64,000 bases of DNA from assembly GCF_000724485.1 (NCBI RefSeq), contig NZ_CP007739.1, forward strand, positions 1,782,843-1,846,842, written 5' to 3'. The notes below the pieces were generated by a model that saw only the letters and a list, made by a program, of their open reading frames with translations, was not told the origin of the DNA and made no database searches. This DNA comes from Bacillus methanolicus MGA3 (GTDB taxonomy: Bacteria > Bacillota > Bacilli > Bacillales > Cytobacillaceae). This document shows positions 1-7,800 of the stretch, one piece after another (positions within the stretch are counted from its first letter, which is position 1; the number at the start of each line of letters is the position of its first letter). Made by a program: the position numbers and the translations under genes.

Positions 1-527
1 GCTGCATGGATGGCTTTCGGTTCAGAGACATAGGAGCTATTAATCCACCACTCAACTTTAAAACGGTCGCTCGGAAGTCCGCTGTTTAAACTGTCTTCCA
101 TTTCCCCATAGCAATTTTCAATATAGGTTGAACAGACAGCGTGCAGCTTCGTTAAATTTAAATAAGCGTTCCTGCTCTCAAGCGGGTCATACGTCCAAGT
201 AATTAAATTATACCCCATCTTACTAGCAAATTGTTTTTGTTCCGCTTTCAGCCTCGCACCAATTCCTTGCTCCTGAAAATCAGGATGAATGCCAAGCATA
301 TGGGAACATAAATAGCTTTTTCCGTGGCGAAATCCCGGAAAACTGTAACTGAATCCAACCATATTGCCGTCGATAAAAGCCCCAAGTAAGAGGCCGCCAT
401 TTTGTGAAGCTGTGATCGTCTGGTGAAGTGGGATCGGGTCAGTGTTCCAAACTTCTTTTTCAAGCACTTGAACTTGCCGCAGTTCATGATTGCTCTTTAA
501 GACCCTTATTTCAACAGCGGAACTCAT
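1..527 (-). CDS. GNAT-family N-acyltransferase (COG3375-like), partial at left edge
   Basis: The reading frame begins at an ATG at 527 and stays open to the window edge, so the C-terminus is missing. The N-terminal part reads as a GNAT acyltransferase: the stretch HMLGIHPDFQEQGIGARLK has the acyl-CoA-binding Q-x-x-G-x-G/A signature at about residues 85-95, followed by a 'YNLITWTYDPLESRNAYLNL' segment typical of COG3375 proteins. The start overlaps the end of the upstream M20 gene by 17 bp, so the two are almost certainly cotranscribed. In Geobacillus a homologous GNAT enzyme next to an M20 deacylase and N-succinylamino acid racemase is a D-amino acid N-succinyltransferase; that role is inferred here from family and context. 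Confidence 0.8.
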   Translation of the reverse strand, partial: MSSAVEIRVLKSNHELRQVQVLEKEVWNTDPIPLHQTITASQNGGLLLGAFIDGNMVGFSYSFPGFRHGKSYLCSHMLGIHPDFQEQGIGARLKAEQKQFASKMGYNLITWTYDPLESRNAYLNLTKLHAVCSTYIENCYGEMEDSLNSGLPSDRFKVEWWINSSYVSEPKAIHA

Positions 528-1665
528 AATGATGTCCTTCTTTCCGCAATTCAAATGTATTAATGATCGTTTTCGCAAGAATTTCAATGCCTGTAAATAT
601 TGCTTCCCGGTTAAATGTCATATTTGGATGGTGAAGACCGGGAATTAATCCGCAGCCCAGTCCAAGCATTGTCGCTTTTACTTGGGGTTTTTTTAAGGAA
701 TAAAAATGGAAATCCTCCCCGCCGGCAGTAACAGCCGGTTCTTTCAAATTATGTTTGCCAATTGTATCGAGAATTGCTTTTTTCATATTTTGCATAGCTT
801 CCTCGTGCACTTCTGCAGCTGCAACTGTTGCCTTTGTTTCGAGCCGGATTTCTACTCCATATAAGCTTGAAATGGCTTTTACAACTTTCTCGATTTTTTC
901 CGTCAATTCTTCCAATGCTTTGTTCGTCTGTGCCCGCAAATCGATGCTAAACGAAGCTTTGCCTGGAATAATATTACCGGAGTCGCCTCCCGCATGAAAT
1001 TTCGTCATCTTCGCCGAGTACGGGACCATCGGATCCAAATTAATTTTCTTTATTTCATTTACAAGCGAAGCGCCGATTTCAATCGAATTTTGACCGAGGT
1101 GCGGCCTTGCCCCGTGGGCATCCTCTCCAATGATCTCCCCAGCTATAAATTTGGCTGCACCATGGTAAATGGCAGGACATGCTTGTCCGTCGCCTATTTC
1201 CTGTTCCGGGCGAAGATGTACGCCATATAAATAATCAACATCGTCTAGTACGCCTTTTTCAATCAATTTTAACGCACCCGTTCCCTTTTCTTCAGCCGGC
1301 TGAAAAATAAACTTCAGTTTTCCGTTTGAAGGGAACCCTATTTTTTGCAAAAGGAGCATGACTCCTATCACCATAGTCATATGAGCATCATGCCCGCACG
1401 AATGGTTTGCCTGAAATGTTCCGTTTACTTCCTGCCAAAGAGCATCCATATCCGTTCTTAGTCCAACACAAACATCCCCGCATCCCACCTCAACAACAAG
1501 ACCGGGGCAATCAACAAATGTTACTACCTTAAAACCCTTTTCCTCCAATAATGCCCGGATAAATTCTGTTGTCTTATATTCTTGCCAGCTTACTTCAGGA
1601 TTACTATGCAAATACTCAAATACCGGATAAATAATTGGTTTCAATTCTTCCAGATACTCTTTCAT
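511..1665 (-). CDS. amhX: M20-family amidohydrolase (AmhX-like N-acyl-amino acid deacylase)
   Basis: This 384-residue protein is a full-length M20 metallohydrolase that should release an amino acid from an N-acyl substrate in the cytoplasm. Metal ligands are visible as SCGHDAH (residues 89-95), the catalytic EE pair in QPAEEKG (about 122-128), and a late LHHPNMTF motif. It resembles Bacillus AmhX in its 'LWQEVNGTFQANHSCGHDAHM' region. The start has a GGGGAG ribosome site overlapping the stop of the RpiR-type regulator gene 12 bp upstream, and the gene's end overlaps the GNAT gene, giving a tight operon. With the GNAT neighbour it may act as the L-N-succinyl-amino acid desuccinylase of a D- to L-amino acid conversion route; the substrate is inference. 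Confidence 0.85.
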   Translation of the reverse strand: MKEYLEELKPIIYPVFEYLHSNPEVSWQEYKTTEFIRALLEEKGFKVVTFVDCPGLVVEVGCGDVCVGLRTDMDALWQEVNGTFQANHSCGHDAHMTMVIGVMLLLQKIGFPSNGKLKFIFQPAEEKGTGALKLIEKGVLDDVDYLYGVHLRPEQEIGDGQACPAIYHGAAKFIAGEIIGEDAHGARPHLGQNSIEIGASLVNEIKKINLDPMVPYSAKMTKFHAGGDSGNIIPGKASFSIDLRAQTNKALEELTEKIEKVVKAISSLYGVEIRLETKATVAAAEVHEEAMQNMKKAILDTIGKHNLKEPAVTAGGEDFHFYSLKKPQVKATMLGLGCGLIPGLHHPNMTFNREAIFTGIEILAKTIINTFELRKEGHHYEFRC

Positions 1666-1677
1666 TTTCTTACTCCC

Positions 1678-2532
1678 CTAAGAATCACTATAATAAAAAA
1701 AAGATTCTAAATTTAAGTTTTCATATTGTTCTTTCCTTCTTTTAAACCTGTCAGGATTGCGGACCGTCACGCCTGCAACCAACGCATTAATAAAAGAAAT
1801 CAATGCCGGAGCGGCATCAATTGTTGATCTGTTGGAACGATAAATTGGAAAAACAAGATCGGCGAACTCTCGGATCGGAGCGAACGGTGAATCAGTAATT
1901 CCTATCACATAGGCACCTTGCCCCTTGGCCATTTCGGCTATCTTAAGCGTTTCCTTTAAATAACGATGAAAGGAAATAGATACCAGAAGCGAGTTTTTAT
2001 TCATACTTGAAATGATCGAGAATATGTCATCAGTTTCCTTTCTGATGAGCTTGACGTTTTCTCTTGCTAATCCAAGTGTGAAAGCGAACCAATGCGCCGC
2101 AGAAAACGACGTCCTAAATCCTGAAATATAAACGTGCTCAACCTGTGCCAATTTTTCGACTGCAAGTTCATAATCCTTTTCACTTATGGTCTTGATCGTT
2201 TCCTGAATAAGTTGACGATCCCTTTCCATTACTTTTACAAAAAAATGCGGCTTGTCTACCCATTCCATTTTCTCTGAAAAGAATTGACCAAGACTACTTT
2301 CTCTGAATAGTAGCTGCTCACGTACAATTTTTTTTAGTTCAGAAAATCCGGACAGTTGAATAGCGTAACAGAATCGGATAACAGTAGTTTCACTAACCCC
2401 TACTTGAAACCCAATTTCCTCGGCATTCCTTACTGCAAATTCCTTAGGATTTTCGATTAAATATTTAGCTACCTTTTGCTGTCCTTTTGATAACTTGAAG
2501 TAGTTTTGTTGAATAATATCTTTTAAGTTCAT
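1678..2532 (-). CDS. MurR/RpiR-family transcriptional regulator
   Basis: The protein has an N-terminal RpiR-type helix-turn-helix (about residues 5-75, with SKGQQKVAKYLIENP and VGVSETTVIRFCYAIQLSGF) followed by a SIS sugar-phosphate-binding domain (about 115-250). I chose the ATG at 2532 because AGGAGAAAAAG precedes it at good spacing; an upstream in-frame start at 2568 lacks such a site. It is the first gene of the regulator - M20 - GNAT unit and probably controls it. Family members usually sense phosphorylated sugars or amino sugars, yet the partner genes act on N-acyl amino acids, so the true ligand is unknown. Confidence 0.88.
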   Translation of the reverse strand: MNLKDIIQQNYFKLSKGQQKVAKYLIENPKEFAVRNAEEIGFQVGVSETTVIRFCYAIQLSGFSELKKIVREQLLFRESSLGQFFSEKMEWVDKPHFFVKVMERDRQLIQETIKTISEKDYELAVEKLAQVEHVYISGFRTSFSAAHWFAFTLGLARENVKLIRKETDDIFSIISSMNKNSLLVSISFHRYLKETLKIAEMAKGQGAYVIGITDSPFAPIREFADLVFPIYRSNRSTIDAAPALISFINALVAGVTVRNPDRFKRRKEQYENLNLESFFYYSDS

Positions 2533-2754
2533 CTTTTTCTCCTGATGAAGGCTCAGCTTTTTTCTCATTTATTTTTGAAGTTTAGGCTTCATTATAAATA
2601 AGTATAATAAAGCTATCATATTTAATTTAGGAATTCAATTACTTTTCTGAAAATTTTTTAATTATTTATTTTACTATAATGATATCTTTCATATTTTATT
2701 ATTTCCAATTGAATGAATAAAAAATTGGCTCTGTTCAAGCCGTAAACCGCGCTG

Positions 2755-3360
2755 TTAATAATTATGTGACTGATCATTATTTTTCACAATCATTGATGTT
2801 ACCACACCAACTGTAATTATAGTTATACACGAATAAAAAAAGCTTTTAAACCCCAATGCTTGAAAACCTAATACCGCAACAAGCCCATCAATCAAAAAAA
2901 TAATGACTCCAATATTTAGAGTAAATGTTTTCGATAACATTTGTGCGATTAAATCAGTTCCGGCCGTACTTGTTTCAAAACGAAGCATGAGCCCGAATCC
3001 AACGCCATTAATCACTCCGCCCAGTAAAGAACTTACTAGAATAGGAAGTGGGAATTGAGATTGCAAGGGAGAGAGCCAGTCGATAAAAAATGAGGAGACC
3101 ATCAAACCATGAAAGCTGCTGAAAAAATAATTTCGTTCTAAATACCATGCAAATAAGCAAAGAGGTATGCTCAGAACAATCATACACAATCCTGTTTGAA
3201 CGTGGAAGTAATAATGAAGAATTAATGCAACGCCAACAATTCCCCCATCCAATAAATGGTGAGGAACCAAAAAACCATTAATGCCGAAGCCTATTAACAT
3301 ACTTCCGATAACAATAGCCGCAAATTGTTGAATGATAACAATCACCTTACTTATTTTCAT
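2755..3360 (-). CDS. YitT-family integral membrane protein, short form
   Basis: A 201-residue membrane protein with about five or six hydrophobic segments. It carries YitT/DUF161 signatures: GFGINGFLVPHHLLDGGIVG near residue 25 and the later 'GVGFGLMLRFETSTAGTDLI' loop around 118-138. Most YitT proteins are about 280-290 residues and end in a cytoplasmic DUF2179 domain; this one stops right after the membrane part, a known short form. No strong ribosome site precedes the ATG at 3360. It is monocistronic between the regulator operon and the divergent haloperoxidase-like gene. The function of the family is not established. Confidence 0.8.
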   Translation of the reverse strand: MKISKVIVIIQQFAAIVIGSMLIGFGINGFLVPHHLLDGGIVGVALILHYYFHVQTGLCMIVLSIPLCLFAWYLERNYFFSSFHGLMVSSFFIDWLSPLQSQFPLPILVSSLLGGVINGVGFGLMLRFETSTAGTDLIAQMLSKTFTLNIGVIIFLIDGLVAVLGFQALGFKSFFYSCITIITVGVVTSMIVKNNDQSHNY

Positions 3361-3457
3361 TTAGTTCAATCAGCTAGATTTATTTTTAAGTTTTCTAGGG
3401 AAAACGATATTCAATGCTTCTATGCATGTCCGCTTTATAAATAACTATTCAATGGCA

Positions 3458-3580
3458 ACAGAAAACTTTCATAGGTTTTGTTCCCAGCCCTACTATTGAA
3501 ATAGGTTTCATTTTTAGAACATAACCAACATGATAAAGGATGTGTAAGCGAAGTTAGCGCAGATCCGCCCCTTTTCCACA
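3458..3580. repeat. Repeat A copy 1 (degenerate)
   Basis: This stretch shares ordered blocks with copies near 13.1 kb and 60.0 kb: an 'acagaaaactttc' start, then 'cagccctactattgaaatagg', 'acataaccaaca', 'gtgtaagcg' and an 'agatccgccccttttccaca' end. The central part between the two C/G-rich arms is shorter than in the other copies. It lies in the gap between the yitT-like gene and the haloperoxidase gene (3361-3729), where I see no gene. Confidence 0.65.
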
Positions 3581-3729
3581 AAAAAATGGACAATCACTAT
3601 AGTAGGGAAACCCAAGTCAAATAAATAGAAATGAATACACTATAAGAAGTTTGAACAATAAGAACTTAGGAAATCAAACAAAACGCGGCACCGGATACAA
3701 TTCATCAAAATAAGAAAAAAGGTGATTTT

Positions 3730-5322
3730 ATGTCAAAAAATAAAGATAAACCTAAAAAGAAATCGAAAGTAGACGAAAGCTCGAACTTAAAAGAGATCGA
3801 TTCAGCTGAAATCGGACCGTTAAGTGCTCTGCAACGCCGGGAAGCGGCATATAAAATTCGGAAAAATGCAGCAAGTTATCAAAAAAATCTTCCTCTTCCA
3901 TCCCATCCAAGTAATGGTGATGAAGATTTGTTTCCAAATAAAATCGGAAATTATTCAAAAGGGCTGCCACATAATAACCTCGGTTTGGTGGACCAAAAAG
4001 CATATAAAGCTCTGATCAAGTCATTATCGACCGGTGACCCGGAGAATTTTGCTTCAATACCTATGGGAGGGTCAGCAAAGCTCTCAAATCCTCAGTCCGC
4101 TTATGCATATGATCTAGTTGGTCCCGATTCTCACCATTTGGTTATCATTGAACCACCTGCATTTTCTAGTTCATGGATTGCAAGCGAGGCGGCGGAAGTG
4201 TATTGGCAGGCACTAACCCGTGATGTACCTTTTTCAGACTACGATACAAATGAACTTACCCTTGAAGCTGCCTCAGATCTTTCAACGTTTTCGGATTTTC
4301 GCGGACCAAAAGAAAAAGGGAAGATTACAACAGGCACTTTGTTCCGAGGGAATACACCAGGTGACAAGGAAGGACCTTATATCTCGCAGTTTTTATGGAA
4401 AGATATTCCCTATGGACCAAGCACCATCATCCAGCGATATCGTACAACAATCGCCGGAGATGATCACTTGACCTTATATGATGAATGGCTGAATGTTCAA
4501 AACGGCGTCAAAACATCCAAAAAAAATAAACTTGATCCTACTCCTCGTTTTATTCGAAATGGCCGTGATTTGAGTATGTGGGTCCATCAAGATTTTACTT
4601 TCCAGTCTTGTCTTAATGCTTGTTTAATTTTGCTCAGTTATGGAAAAGAAGCATTGAACGAAACTAATCCTTATAACGGTTCAACTACCGAGGATGGCTT
4701 CATCACATTTGGTGGTCCTCATATACTTGATTTGATTTCAAGGGCAGCTAGGTCAGCACTTAGTGCCTCCTGGTTCCAGAAATGGCTCGTTCACCGCCGC
4801 CTAAGACCCGAGGAGTTTGGAGGACATTTGCACAACCATATGACAAAAGCCAGCAATTATCCAATCAACAAAGAACTTACTGAATCAAAAGTCATATCCC
4901 ATGTATTTAGCAAGTATAAAAGTTATTTGCTGCCATTAGCCTATCCAGAAGGATGTCCAACCCATCCTTCTTATCCTGCCGGCCATGCATGTATAGTTGG
5001 TGCAGGGGTCACGATGATGAAAGCGTTTTTTAAGGAATCGTTTGTAATACCAGCCCCTGTTGAATCCAGTTCTGACGGTCTATCGCTTCTTCCATATGAC
5101 GGTTCGCCATTAACGATTGGCGGGGAACTAAATAAACTTGCCTCAAATATCTCCATTGGACGTGATACTGCAGGAGTTCACTGGCGATCAGACGGATTTG
5201 AGGGACTTAAATTGGGTGAAGCAGCCGCCATCGGAATCCTTCAAGATTTTAAAAAGACTTACAATGAGAATTTTGCCGGTTTCTCCTTCAGAAAGTTTGA
5301 TGGGACTACAATCATGATCTAA
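3730..5322 (+). CDS. Vanadium-dependent haloperoxidase-like (PAP2-superfamily) protein
   Basis: A 530-residue protein with the vanadate/phosphate-binding triad of the haloperoxidase and PAP2 superfamily. I see K351 and R359 in QKWLVHRRLRPE, then HPSYPAGHA with G418-H419, then R478 and H484 in GRDTAGVHW. The spacings K-x7-R and R-x5-H match algal and bacterial vanadium bromoperoxidases. The Ser that normally precedes Gly-His (SGH) is Ala417 here, which may alter oxyanion binding. There is no signal peptide; the N-terminus is Lys-rich and probably disordered. The ATG at 3730 has an AGGTGA site. Possible roles are halide oxidation, quorum-signal inactivation or a phosphatase; sequence alone does not decide. 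Confidence 0.8.
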   Translation: MSKNKDKPKKKSKVDESSNLKEIDSAEIGPLSALQRREAAYKIRKNAASYQKNLPLPSHPSNGDEDLFPNKIGNYSKGLPHNNLGLVDQKAYKALIKSLSTGDPENFASIPMGGSAKLSNPQSAYAYDLVGPDSHHLVIIEPPAFSSSWIASEAAEVYWQALTRDVPFSDYDTNELTLEAASDLSTFSDFRGPKEKGKITTGTLFRGNTPGDKEGPYISQFLWKDIPYGPSTIIQRYRTTIAGDDHLTLYDEWLNVQNGVKTSKKNKLDPTPRFIRNGRDLSMWVHQDFTFQSCLNACLILLSYGKEALNETNPYNGSTTEDGFITFGGPHILDLISRAARSALSASWFQKWLVHRRLRPEEFGGHLHNHMTKASNYPINKELTESKVISHVFSKYKSYLLPLAYPEGCPTHPSYPAGHACIVGAGVTMMKAFFKESFVIPAPVESSSDGLSLLPYDGSPLTIGGELNKLASNISIGRDTAGVHWRSDGFEGLKLGEAAAIGILQDFKKTYNENFAGFSFRKFDGTTIMI

Positions 5323-5340
5323 TTTAATTCCAGTGTATAA

Positions 5341-5470
5341 AAAAAGAGGCCGTCTCAAAATCCTGAGGGTCAGACCCCATAACACAATATATAGGACATA
5401 ATGTTGGATAAATGTGCTATATATTGATAATACACATGGGGTCAGACCCTTTAGAGACAGCCTCAATGTT
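5341..5470. repeat. Repeat B copy 1: nested hairpin built on GGGTCAGACCCC
   Basis: Outer arms 'gaggccgtctc' and 'gagacagcctc' enclose two inner GGGTCAGACCC palindromes at about 5369 and 5447, themselves flanked by CCCCAT/ATGGGG. The whole unit can fold as one long stem. It follows the haloperoxidase stop by about 20 bp and could terminate transcription. The rest of the 5323-5643 gap holds nothing I can identify. Confidence 0.75.
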
Positions 5471-5643
5471 GGGGGTCAAAACCTATGAAAATATAACTAA
5501 TTTTATTATAACAATTTCGGAATATTCATTCAATAGGGTAAAGCATAAAAGCGTAAAAGTGTTAAAGTGCATCATGTAATACAGAAGGCAAGGCTCTCGA
5601 TTATCCTGCCTGAAAAAGCCGGCAACTGCCAGCATTTAGAATT

Positions 5644-5934
5644 TTACTTAAAAAATGTACATGTAAATCGATATTTTAATTTCATATAATTATACATAAT
5701 CGCAGCCTGTCTACCCTTTTGGCTATAAGAATTGACTTTCGGACGCAGACAATCAAGAAATGAACGGTCACATCTACATGATGAACCATATTTACGATAA
5801 CAATAGTCATGTGCTTTACAACAAGCATCTACATCGTTAATTGGAGCACCAGGACCGCTGCAGCCAGGTCCGCACCACTTATAGCCAGGAAAAATACAAA
5901 AACCTCTTAAGGGTCTTGTCCGTCTTTTTTCCAT
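5644..5934 (-). CDS. Phospholipase A2-like mini-protein
   Basis: A 96-residue, Cys-rich protein with a Ca-binding-loop-like segment WCGPGCSGPGAP (residues 20-31) and the phospholipase A2 catalytic motif DACCKAHDYCY (36-46), which contains the His42-Asp43 pair. Ten cysteines could form disulfides, but no signal peptide is visible. Small Bacillus proteins of this type are annotated as PLA2-like. AGGAGG lies about 13 nt before the ATG, longer than usual. A membrane, spore-lysis or toxin role would be a guess. The 5935-6175 gap contains only AT-rich sequence. Confidence 0.75.
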   Translation of the reverse strand: MEKRRTRPLRGFCIFPGYKWCGPGCSGPGAPINDVDACCKAHDYCYRKYGSSCRCDRSFLDCLRPKVNSYSQKGRQAAIMYNYMKLKYRFTCTFFK

Positions 5935-6175
5935 TGAGATAAATAATCCTCCTTTGCAACAAGTTTAAGTATTAAAACCTTACCTGTACCTTCCATTCGT
6001 AAAGAAACAGTTAAAGATCTTTTATATTCCCATATTTGTAGAATATGTTTGTCTACAAGAAATTGTATAAACGATTAAACTAATAAAATTCAAAAAAACA
6101 AAATGAGAAAACACCTAATTAAAATTTATGTTGCTTGTTCGTTTAACAATCAAAATCGTTTCCGTTGCAAACTGA

Positions 6176-6643
6176 TTAAGACATTTTTTTGCTTAACCCA
6201 ATATTCGTCCATTTAAATACATTCCAAATCATTACCAGAAACAACAGATAACCAAAAAAAGAATAACTATGGTTCCATTCCTCAGTATGAAGAAAGAAAC
6301 CCGAGTATTCAGACAACCTTTCGCCCATGGACGCAACAGCACTTCCAACAATCATTAATCCCCATCTTCTCCATCCTTCTATTCTTTTTGCAAAAAATAA
6401 AAAGATCGCCGTTATGATTGGAAGTCCGATCAATGTAAAGGCAATGTTGATGGAAAAGATTTCAGAAAGAGGCCGAACAGGAAATTCATATAGATTTTTA
6501 CCAACAAAATAAAGGTCTAAATAAGTTCCTGCCCAAGAAGCAAATACAATTGAAGGAAAATAGGATAAGAGTTTGTTATATAAAGATCGTTTTTTTGGCA
6601 AGTGCGGCAAGTTCAAGTTTTTCGAGTGTTTCGCAGTAATCAT
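6176..6643 (-). CDS. CBO0543-family membrane protein
   Basis: A protein of about 155 residues with four predicted membrane segments and the family-like stretch 'SWAGTYLDLYFVGKNLYEFP' around residue 40, resembling the uncharacterised Firmicutes CBO0543 family. The ATG at 6643 is preferred because GGAGAGA sits 6 nt upstream; another ATG at 6658 lacks spacing. The start lies 68 bp inside the 3' end of the upstream DUF2515 gene, so the two are translated from overlapping frames and probably coupled. Function unknown. Confidence 0.65.
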   Translation of the reverse strand: MITAKHSKNLNLPHLPKKRSLYNKLLSYFPSIVFASWAGTYLDLYFVGKNLYEFPVRPLSEIFSINIAFTLIGLPIITAIFLFFAKRIEGWRRWGLMIVGSAVASMGERLSEYSGFFLHTEEWNHSYSFFGYLLFLVMIWNVFKWTNIGLSKKMS

Positions 6644-7721
6644 TTGTGATCTCTCCATTTATATTTTTCTCTTGTTCTTGCAAATAATCAATAACTCTCC
6701 AATCATGAAACCAATCTCCGGTTTCCGCATCCTGATGGTCAACATTTTTCCAAGCATATTCAAGTCTGGGACTATATAACCGGTGAGCTCCTTGCCGCAG
6801 CCGGCAATGTTTGAGCCGCCGTGTAAATCTAGCTCCCGGCAAGCCTTCGTTTATATCATTAAAAATGTCTGGCCAATAATCCTTTCGTGAACCAGTATGC
6901 GGGTGGCTGATCGCCCAACTTTTGACTTTATCCAATTGATTCATATCTTGAAAAAGCAATCGGTAGAGACGTTTACCGAGCAAGATCCGTTCGTTTAAGG
7001 AATTAAAATGGTGAAGGGTCTGTCCGATGAAAGCAGATTTTCCAGGCATCTTTCCCTCATAAGGAAACAATATATGATTGAAAGAAAGAAGGTCCTGAAG
7101 TTTGAACTCAAGCGTTTGAAAAACCTTATCCTTATAAAAAGGATTCTGGACGATCCGTTTTTCTAAATAGCTTTGTTCATTAATAATAAGCGCGATGGTT
7201 AACAAATAGCTGTCCCGGTATTGCCAAAAGTTCTCCCAGATCGTTTCCATAAAGATCGATATGTTTAAAAAAGGAAGCAAATAAAACATGTTTTGATTTC
7301 GTTTCATGGATTCTTCATAAATCAAGAACTGCGGATAGGCATCCTGAAAAATCAGCCAGTTTCCCCTTTCTAAAAACCCAAAGAAGTCTCTCCTTATTTT
7401 TTCGTTCAACAGCCGCGAAAGCATATCACCCCTTAAATCTGTCATATTCCATCCCCCGTTTCTTGATACCATATGTCCAAGGAATGCCCAGTGAATTTCC
7501 GGATAGAGCCGATAAAAATCGAGGTATGCTTTCGTTCTTGTTACGTTGTTAACATTCCGTTCATTTGTTTTTATCCGAATTTGCTGCAAAAGTAGTTCTT
7601 CTTCCTTCGTTAATTTTGAATAAGCCTTTTTAGCCTTACTCTTTTTCTTTAAATCTTCCTTTATTTCAAGCAGAGTATCGGAGAGCTGCAGTTTTTTCCA
7701 TTTGAATGTTTGGAAAAAAAT
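6576..7721 (-). CDS. DUF2515 (YppC-like) protein, start uncertain
   Basis: The body resembles B. subtilis YppC: 'NVNNVTRTKAYLDFYRLYPE' followed by IHWAFLGHMVSRNGGWNMTDLRG and a C-terminal YSPRLEYAWKNVDHQDAETG. The frame stays open far upstream into the antisense of the cyclase gene, so the start must be internal. A strong GGGGGAGG (7731-7738) has ideal spacing only to an ATT codon at 7721. An ATG at 7701 is out of frame by one base next to a six-T run (7692-7697); losing one T would put it in frame. Either a rare ATT start or a homopolymer error or frameshift is implied. The function of the family is unknown. It is divergent from the cyclase across about 79 bp. Confidence 0.72.
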   Translation of the reverse strand: MFFQTFKWKKLQLSDTLLEIKEDLKKKSKAKKAYSKLTKEEELLLQQIRIKTNERNVNNVTRTKAYLDFYRLYPEIHWAFLGHMVSRNGGWNMTDLRGDMLSRLLNEKIRRDFFGFLERGNWLIFQDAYPQFLIYEESMKRNQNMFYLLPFLNISIFMETIWENFWQYRDSYLLTIALIINEQSYLEKRIVQNPFYKDKVFQTLEFKLQDLLSFNHILFPYEGKMPGKSAFIGQTLHHFNSLNERILLGKRLYRLLFQDMNQLDKVKSWAISHPHTGSRKDYWPDIFNDINEGLPGARFTRRLKHCRLRQGAHRLYSPRLEYAWKNVDHQDAETGDWFHDWRVIDYLQEQEKNINGEITNDYCETLEKLELAALAKKTIFI

Positions 7722-7800
7722 CGTTGTTCGCCTCCCCCATGCATTCTTTTTTCCAGCCAAAATATGTATAGATAAAGTAAGATTTCGAAAAGGGAGATGG

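Noticed and set aside
248..487. Minus-strand ORF of 79 codons
   Set aside because: Shadow of the GNAT gene, which is read in another frame over the same DNA from 527.
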